A program made the position numbers and the translations under genes. Positions 7,534-10,406 of a stretch of DNA of 10,406 bases are shown one piece after another. Origin of the DNA: an uncultured bacterium (GTDB lineage: Bacteria; Spirochaetota; Spirochaetia; Sphaerochaetales; Sphaerochaetaceae); assembly GCA_905215015.1 (NCBI GenBank), contig CAJMOS010000105.1, positions 1 through 10,406 of the forward strand, in the 5' to 3' direction. Every line of letters starts with the position of its first letter. Positions within the stretch are counted from its first letter, which is position 1. Below the pieces are notes generated by a model that did no database searches, was not told the origin of the DNA, and saw nothing but the letters and a program-made list of their open reading frames with translations.

Positions 7534-7577
7534 CCTCCTTACGGACTTACTGATCCACCCCAAGGTGGATAAAGAGG
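7534..7577 (-). promoter_or_regulatory. Candidate S6:S18-binding autoregulatory leader of rpsF
   Basis: Two helices can be drawn by hand in the short 5' leader. P1 pairs CCUCUUU (7577-7571) with AAGGAGG (7540-7534), seven pairs including one G-U, which buries the rpsF Shine-Dalgarno. P2 is a perfect 7-bp hairpin AUCCACC-UUGG-GGUGGAU (7570-7553) that abuts the P1 5' strand directly. The 3' side between them is a 12-base bulge (7552-7541) containing CCG at 7544-7542. A CCG trinucleotide in a bulge beside a hairpin, mimicking the 16S site, is the defining feature of the S6:S18 mRNA motif known from rpsF leaders of many bacteria. The pairing and the CCG are seen directly; binding by S6:S18 is inferred. 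Confidence 0.6.
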
Positions 7578-7586
7578 TTTCATGCC

Positions 7587-7616
7587 AATATAGCATGCGC
7601 CGGAAACAAAGGTCAA
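7587..7616 (-). promoter_or_regulatory. Promoter of the rpsF-ssb-rpsR-rplI-dnaB operon
   Basis: On the minus strand, TTGACC (7616-7611) is followed after 18 bases by TATATT (7592-7587), a good sigma-70-type match. The expected start near 7580 places the first transcribed bases just before the P1 strand of the rpsF leader. The promoter lies right after the terminator of the small upstream gene, so the operon is independently transcribed. Confidence 0.7.
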
Positions 7617-7630
7617 CGAGTCTTGCGGTC

Positions 7631-7665
7631 AAACAAAAAAACCACCGGTCGAGCCGATGGTTTTT
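7631..7665 (-). terminator. Rho-independent terminator after the 29-codon gene
   Basis: Minus-strand RNA has stem ACCAUCGG / CCGGUGGU (7661-7654 with 7648-7641, loop of five), extended by A-U pairs and followed by a run of seven U (7641-7635). On the plus strand the stem has an A-C mismatch in place of the G-U pair, so the minus-strand orientation is favoured. It lies 26 bases past the stop of the small basic-protein gene and just before the rpsF promoter. Confidence 0.85.
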
Positions 7666-7690
7666 CAGCAATTCGATTGAACAGCAGAAG

Positions 7691-7780
7691 TTATTTTGCC
7701 TTGTGTCTCATCATTCGAAGGCGTTTCTTCCGCTTGTGCGTTGCAATCTTATGCTTTTTTCTTTTTCTTCCGCAAGGCAT
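7691..7780 (-). CDS. 29-residue highly basic AURKAIP1/COX24-like protein, probable small-subunit ribosomal component
   Basis: The ORF reads MPCGRKRKKHKIATHKRKKR followed by LRMMRHKAK. More than half of the residues are Lys, Arg or His. It closely matches, from memory, the tiny bacterial proteins annotated as AURKAIP1/COX24 domain-containing (pattern MPSGKKRKRHK.ATHKRKKRLRK.RHKKK), related to the C-terminal domain of mitochondrial ribosomal protein mS38. A role bound to rRNA of the small subunit is inferred from that relationship. Support for a real gene is unusually complete: Shine-Dalgarno AAAGGAG (7794-7788) seven bases before ATG 7780, a sigma-70 promoter at 7840-7868, and a strong terminator at 7631-7665. 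It is monocistronic and next to the rpsF operon. At this length it is easily missed by automatic gene calling. Confidence 0.88.
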   Translation of the reverse strand: MPCGRKRKKHKIATHKRKKRLRMMRHKAK

Positions 7781-7787
7781 AGACGAA

Positions 7788-7794
7788 CTCCTTT
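7788..7794 (-). promoter_or_regulatory. Ribosome binding site of the 29-codon gene
   Basis: AAAGGAG on the minus strand, seven bases from the ATG at 7780. It decides the start of an ORF otherwise too short to trust. Confidence 0.85.
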
Positions 7795-7839
7795 GTCCTT
7801 GGATGCCGAAAGGGCCGCCTTGGACGCAATTACCCGACT

Positions 7840-7868
7840 ATTATGCAGATTCGGAAACGTATGGTCAA
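7840..7868 (-). promoter_or_regulatory. Promoter of the 29-codon basic-protein gene
   Basis: On the minus strand, TTGACC (7868-7863), a 17-base spacer, then CATAAT (7845-7840). This is a strong sigma-70-type match giving a leader of about 50 bases. The -35 is identical to that of the rpsF promoter, and both spacers contain GTTTCCG three or four bases after the -35. Confidence 0.7.
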
Positions 7869-7897
7869 GTAGGAAAACGGAGCCCGGAAAGAACGCG

Positions 7898-8080
7898 TCA
7901 ACGGGAAGAAATCTTATTCCGCAACTCGGAGACATCGATATTCGTCCGGTAGACCGTGTCGTTGATAAGACCCGATGCCGTCACGCCCGCTTGAGCGTCC
8001 AGGCCCTCCAGCAACAATGCGGCAGGAGTGACTCTCGTACCGTCGGCATCGGCATCCTCCGTTTCCTTCCGGAATCCCAT
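7898..8080 (-). CDS. Doubtful 60-codon ORF, no recognised family
   Basis: The ORF starts MGFRKETEDADADGTRVTPA and ends at TGA 7900-7898. Counting by codon position gives roughly 59%, 47% and 66% G+C at positions 1, 2 and 3, a pattern typical of coding sequence in a GC-rich genome, and the composition looks protein-like (few Cys, His or Trp). Against it: no Shine-Dalgarno before ATG 8080, no clear promoter, and the start lies in an arm of an inverted repeat. It could be a small gene, a remnant of a longer one, or chance. I do not recognise the sequence and assign no function. It occupies much of the 383-base gap between the 29-codon gene and murD. Confidence 0.25.
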   Translation of the reverse strand: MGFRKETEDADADGTRVTPAALLLEGLDAQAGVTASGLINDTVYRTNIDVSELRNKISSR

Positions 8081-8107
8081 ACAAATAAAAACCCGTTCTT
8101 GTATGGG
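8076..8107. repeat. Perfect 9-bp inverted repeat upstream of murD
   Basis: CCCATACAA (8076-8084) and TTGTATGGG (8099-8107) are exact reverse complements separated by 14 bases. It lies just upstream of the murD -35 and covers the start of the doubtful minus-strand ORF. No T-run follows on either strand, so it is not a standard terminator. It could be an operator for a dimeric regulator or an RNA hairpin. Confidence 0.6.
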
Positions 8108-8115
8108 TCCTGTAC

Positions 8116-8145
8116 TTGTTCCTCCAGAGAGGCTCTTGGTATGAT
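8116..8145 (+). promoter_or_regulatory. Probable murD promoter
   Basis: TATGAT (8140-8145) is a five-of-six match to the -10 consensus. TTGTTC (8116-8121), 18 bases upstream, is a weak -35. A start near 8152 would give a leader of only about 12 bases, still including the GGGAG ribosome binding site. The next genes on either side are not on this strand, so a promoter is needed here. Confidence 0.5.
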
Positions 8146-8163
8146 GGGGCTGGGAGAAAAACG

Positions 8164-9486
8164 ATGAAGGTATTGGTGTTCGGTCTCGGGGTGCATGGCG
8201 GTGGCTATGCCGCCGCGAGATATTACCTCGCCCACGGCGACGAGGTCCGGATCACCGACCTGAAAGGCGCGGATGCCCTGAAGGACTCCCTGACGCCGCT
8301 GGTCGAACGGGGGGCCACCTGCATCACCGGAGAGCACCGCAAGGAAGACTTCCTCTGGGCCGACATCGTGGTGAAGAACCCCTCGATTCCGTTGACCAAT
8401 CCCTACCTCGCCTACGCGAAGAAAGTGGTCAGCGACTTTTCCGTCCTCCTTTCCTCTCCCTTTATCAGGAAGACCCGTTTCATCGCCATCACCGGCACCA
8501 AGGGAAAGACCACCACCGCCTACGCGACAGCCCATGTCCTGGAAAAACTCGGCCATACCGTCAGGCTGTGCGGCAACATGGGAATCAGCTGCTACACCGT
8601 CCTCGACGCATGGGAACAAGGAGAACCGGTGCCTGAATACCTGGTGGCCGAGATGTCCTCCTGGCAGATCAGGGACGCCTCGTACGCGCTTGGAGGGAAA
8701 TTCCCCACCGAATCGATTGCCGTCATCACCAACTTCTATCCCGACCACCAGAACAGCTACGCAAGCCTGGACGATTACCTGAAGGACAAGCTGAAGCTGT
8801 TCGGCAGATGGACGAAAAGCGCCATCGTCCCCGACTTCCTCGTGGACCAGATCCGCGGGCTGACCCATCTGGGACGCCACCAGGTCTGGGGAATCGACCG
8901 GACCACCAGGAAGTCCCGCAAGCAGATCCAGTATGAGAACGCCTACGCGATCCTGATCGCCTTGGGATACAAGCCAAAGGCGGTCTTCCAGGCCCTTTCT
9001 TCCTTCCAGGGGGTGCCCCACCGCCATGAGATCGTGGCCATACGCGGCAGCCTGGTCATCGTCAACGACAGCGCGGCCACCATCCCCGAGGCGGTCGCCT
9101 TCACCTGTTCCCTGTTCGACCCCCTTCCCATCCATCTGATTACCGGAGGGACGGACAAGAAAGTGGGGGCTTCCGCCATGGAGGAGGTCTTCCGACAAGT
9201 GCGGAGCGTCACGCTGCTGGACGGCAGCTTCACCAGGATCTACCTGCTACCGATGCTCAGACGCCTGAGGATTCCCTACCATGGCCCATACAGGACGATG
9301 CAGGAGGCCTGGCTCCACGCCATGATGCAGGCAGACGCCTACATGGCTGTCCACCCCGGCGTCAGGAATGTGCTCCTGCTCTCTCCAGGCGCGGCTTCGT
9401 TCGAGTACTTTGTCAACGAATTCGATCGCGGGGACCAGTTCAGAAGCCTCGCGACAAGCGATACCGAAGGAACTCCACGAGAGTGA
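8164..9486 (+). CDS. murD: UDP-N-acetylmuramoyl-L-alanine--glutamate ligase (MurD-type Mur ligase)
   Basis: A 440-residue ATP-dependent cytoplasmic ligase that adds glutamate to UDP-MurNAc-L-Ala. The N-terminal nucleotide-sugar domain starts MKVLVFGLG. The central ATPase domain has the P-loop GTKGKTTT (111-118), EMSSWQI, and NFYPDHQNSY (N190, H195), with K209 in the position of the carbamylated lysine. The C-terminal domain has GVPHRHE, NDSAATIPEA (301-310), GGTDK (K332) and LSPGAASFEYF (S412); the last matches MurD rather than MurC, MurE or MurF. The start is ATG 8164: GGGAG lies 7 bases upstream and the Rossmann strand begins at once. A TTG at 8116 would place the promoter inside the gene. 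Oddity: E. coli MurD has NDSKATN where this protein has NDSAATIPEA, so the lysine is Ala. The 3' end overlaps the femAB-type gene by 47 bases, tail to tail. Confidence 0.9.
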   Translation: MKVLVFGLGVHGGGYAAARYYLAHGDEVRITDLKGADALKDSLTPLVERGATCITGEHRKEDFLWADIVVKNPSIPLTNPYLAYAKKVVSDFSVLLSSPFIRKTRFIAITGTKGKTTTAYATAHVLEKLGHTVRLCGNMGISCYTVLDAWEQGEPVPEYLVAEMSSWQIRDASYALGGKFPTESIAVITNFYPDHQNSYASLDDYLKDKLKLFGRWTKSAIVPDFLVDQIRGLTHLGRHQVWGIDRTTRKSRKQIQYENAYAILIALGYKPKAVFQALSSFQGVPHRHEIVAIRGSLVIVNDSAATIPEAVAFTCSLFDPLPIHLITGGTDKKVGASAMEEVFRQVRSVTLLDGSFTRIYLLPMLRRLRIPYHGPYRTMQEAWLHAMMQADAYMAVHPGVRNVLLLSPGAASFEYFVNEFDRGDQFRSLATSDTEGTPRE

Positions 9487-10387
9487 AACAGCGGTACAGC
9501 AGGGGGGAAAGAGGCCAGTCCATCGTCGGCTGGCGGTAGACAACGTCCCCTCCGAACGAGGTCTTGAACACGTCAAGGCTGCGCAGGTGGGATCCCCTTC
9601 CATCCTTCCCGCTGACCCCGAACAGGTCGTAGCGGGAAATCATATGGTCACAGGAAAAACGGATCATCGCGTCCTGCAGGGCATGGCTCGCCGTGCAGTC
9701 CCGCATCCGGGCCGAGGCCCCGAAAAGGTAGATCGCCTCCTTTGGTCCGTACAGCAGGATCGTGCCCCCCACCATCTGCCGGTTCCTCCATGCCAGGAAG
9801 AGTTTGGCCTTCGTCTGGCCTGTGGGACCGTGCAGCACGTCCCACAGGTAGTCCCTGCTGCGGGTGGAGAAACCGTCCCTCCTGCCGGTCTGCTCGTACA
9901 GGCCGAAGAAGAGGTTGAACTGGCGTTCGCTGCCGTCCCACTCCCGTACCTCCACAAGCCCTTCGCTCCGCCTCAGCTGGCGCTTGGCGCGCTCGCGGTA
10001 TGCTTTTGAAACCGCCTCGTATCCTTTTTCCAGGGGGATGACCACCGTGGCGTCAGGCTGGACCGAATCGCGCTGGACAATCGCCCCCGCGCTGTCCAGC
10101 TCCATGCCGAACGGCAGGTCGTAGCGTATGGCGAAAGTACCCTTGGGAAGATACCTCTTCAGAGCGAGGGAAAGCTCTCTCAGGCTGACCGGCTGCTGTG
10201 GTCCGAACGGGACGTAGGCAAGGGTCGCGAATCGGAAAAAGGTTCTGGTGAGCACCAGAAGCGTGGAATGGGAAAGATGGAAGGCGGAGACGTTCCACCC
10301 GTGCTTTTCCTTCAACGCCGCCCAGTAGGGGCTTTGCATGCAAAGGGCGGAGGACAACTCCTCCGCCCGTATTTGCGCGAGAAACAT
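9440..10387 (-). CDS. FemAB-family peptidyltransferase (peptidoglycan bridge formation, GNAT fold)
   Basis: A 315-residue protein. It has the N-terminal FemAB block MQSPYWAALKEKHGW (17-31), a central KAYRERAKRQLRRSEG stretch (128-143) like the family's K.RRNIRKAEK segment, YEQTGRRDGFSTRSRDYLW (164-182), GGTILLYG..AIYLFGAS (208-225) and YDLFGVSGKDG (253-263), ending SFGGDVVYRQP. Family members transfer an amino acid from aminoacyl-tRNA to the lipid II stem peptide, forming a branch or cross-bridge. The residue added here cannot be told, and other FemAB-like roles are possible. The protein is shorter than FemA (about 420 residues) and lacks its coiled-coil insert, as is common outside staphylococci. 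The start at ATG 10387 has only a weak AGG upstream, so it may be coupled to a preceding gene outside the window. Convergence with murD fits a shared cell-wall theme. Confidence 0.85.
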   Translation of the reverse strand: MFLAQIRAEELSSALCMQSPYWAALKEKHGWNVSAFHLSHSTLLVLTRTFFRFATLAYVPFGPQQPVSLRELSLALKRYLPKGTFAIRYDLPFGMELDSAGAIVQRDSVQPDATVVIPLEKGYEAVSKAYRERAKRQLRRSEGLVEVREWDGSERQFNLFFGLYEQTGRRDGFSTRSRDYLWDVLHGPTGQTKAKLFLAWRNRQMVGGTILLYGPKEAIYLFGASARMRDCTASHALQDAMIRFSCDHMISRYDLFGVSGKDGRGSHLRSLDVFKTSFGGDVVYRQPTMDWPLSPLLYRCFTLVEFLRYRLSRGF

Positions 10388-10406
10388 CAGCCTACGTTGC
10401 CGTTCA

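Noticed and set aside
8116..8163. TTG start adding 16 residues to MurD
   Set aside because: The extension would contain the -10 element, lacks a Shine-Dalgarno, and precedes the natural Rossmann start MKVLVFGLG, which has GGGAG upstream.
7530..8163. tRNA, riboswitch or CRISPR repeats in the main intergenic region
   Set aside because: No cloverleaf, no spaced direct repeats and no recognised metabolite-riboswitch motif. The structure present is explained by the terminator, the rpsF leader and one inverted repeat.
7565..8167. Plus-strand ORF of 200 codons across the intergenic hub
   Set aside because: It runs through a terminator, two promoters and the antisense of the 29-codon gene, and has no recognisable domain.
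7981..9198. Minus-strand ORF of 405 codons opposite murD
   Set aside because: It is antisense to a MurD with complete motifs and has no conserved blocks of its own.

Overview
This is a GC-rich bacterial chromosome segment with third codon positions dominated by G or C. It most resembles a spirochaete of the Treponema/Sphaerochaeta kind. The basis is gene order: uppS-cdsA-dxr-rseP, and rpsF-ssb-rpsR-(membrane protein)-rplI-dnaB, as I remember them from Treponema genomes. The genus is inference; no rRNA or other taxonomic marker is present.

Layout. (1) 1-3439, plus strand: the end of an undecaprenyl diphosphate synthase gene (uppS), then cdsA, dxr and rseP, all overlapping (ATGA junctions at 193-196 and 1026-1029; a 19-base overlap between dxr and rseP). 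The uppS frame is broken upstream of about position 44. (2) 7529-3444, minus strand: rpsF, ssb, rpsR, a polytopic DUF2232/YybS-like membrane protein, rplI and dnaB, tightly packed. This operon meets rseP tail to tail with only 4 bases between stop codons. (3) 7530-8163: the regulatory hub. It holds the rpsF promoter, a leader that can fold into an SD-sequestering structure with a CCG bulge (a candidate S6:S18 autoregulatory element), a complete 29-codon gene for a very basic AURKAIP1/COX24-like ribosome-associated protein with its own promoter, Shine-Dalgarno and terminator, a doubtful 60-codon ORF, a perfect 9-bp inverted repeat, and a murD promoter. (4) 8164-10387: a MurD-type Mur ligase on the plus strand, and a FemAB-family peptidyltransferase on the minus strand whose 3' end overlaps murD by 47 bases.

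How it fits together. Dxr feeds the MEP pathway to IPP, which UppS turns into the C55 lipid carrier. MurD builds the UDP-MurNAc-peptide loaded on that carrier, and FemAB-type enzymes add branch residues to it. CdsA makes CDP-diacylglycerol for phospholipids and RseP is an intramembrane protease, so both flanks concern the envelope. The middle concerns ribosome assembly and replication.

Most of the window is conserved housekeeping DNA. The parts worth a second look are the rpsF leader, the tiny basic-protein gene, the acidic tails on S18 and L9, the altered acceptor-site motif in MurD, and the broken uppS frame. I see no mobile element, CRISPR array, tRNA or rRNA.
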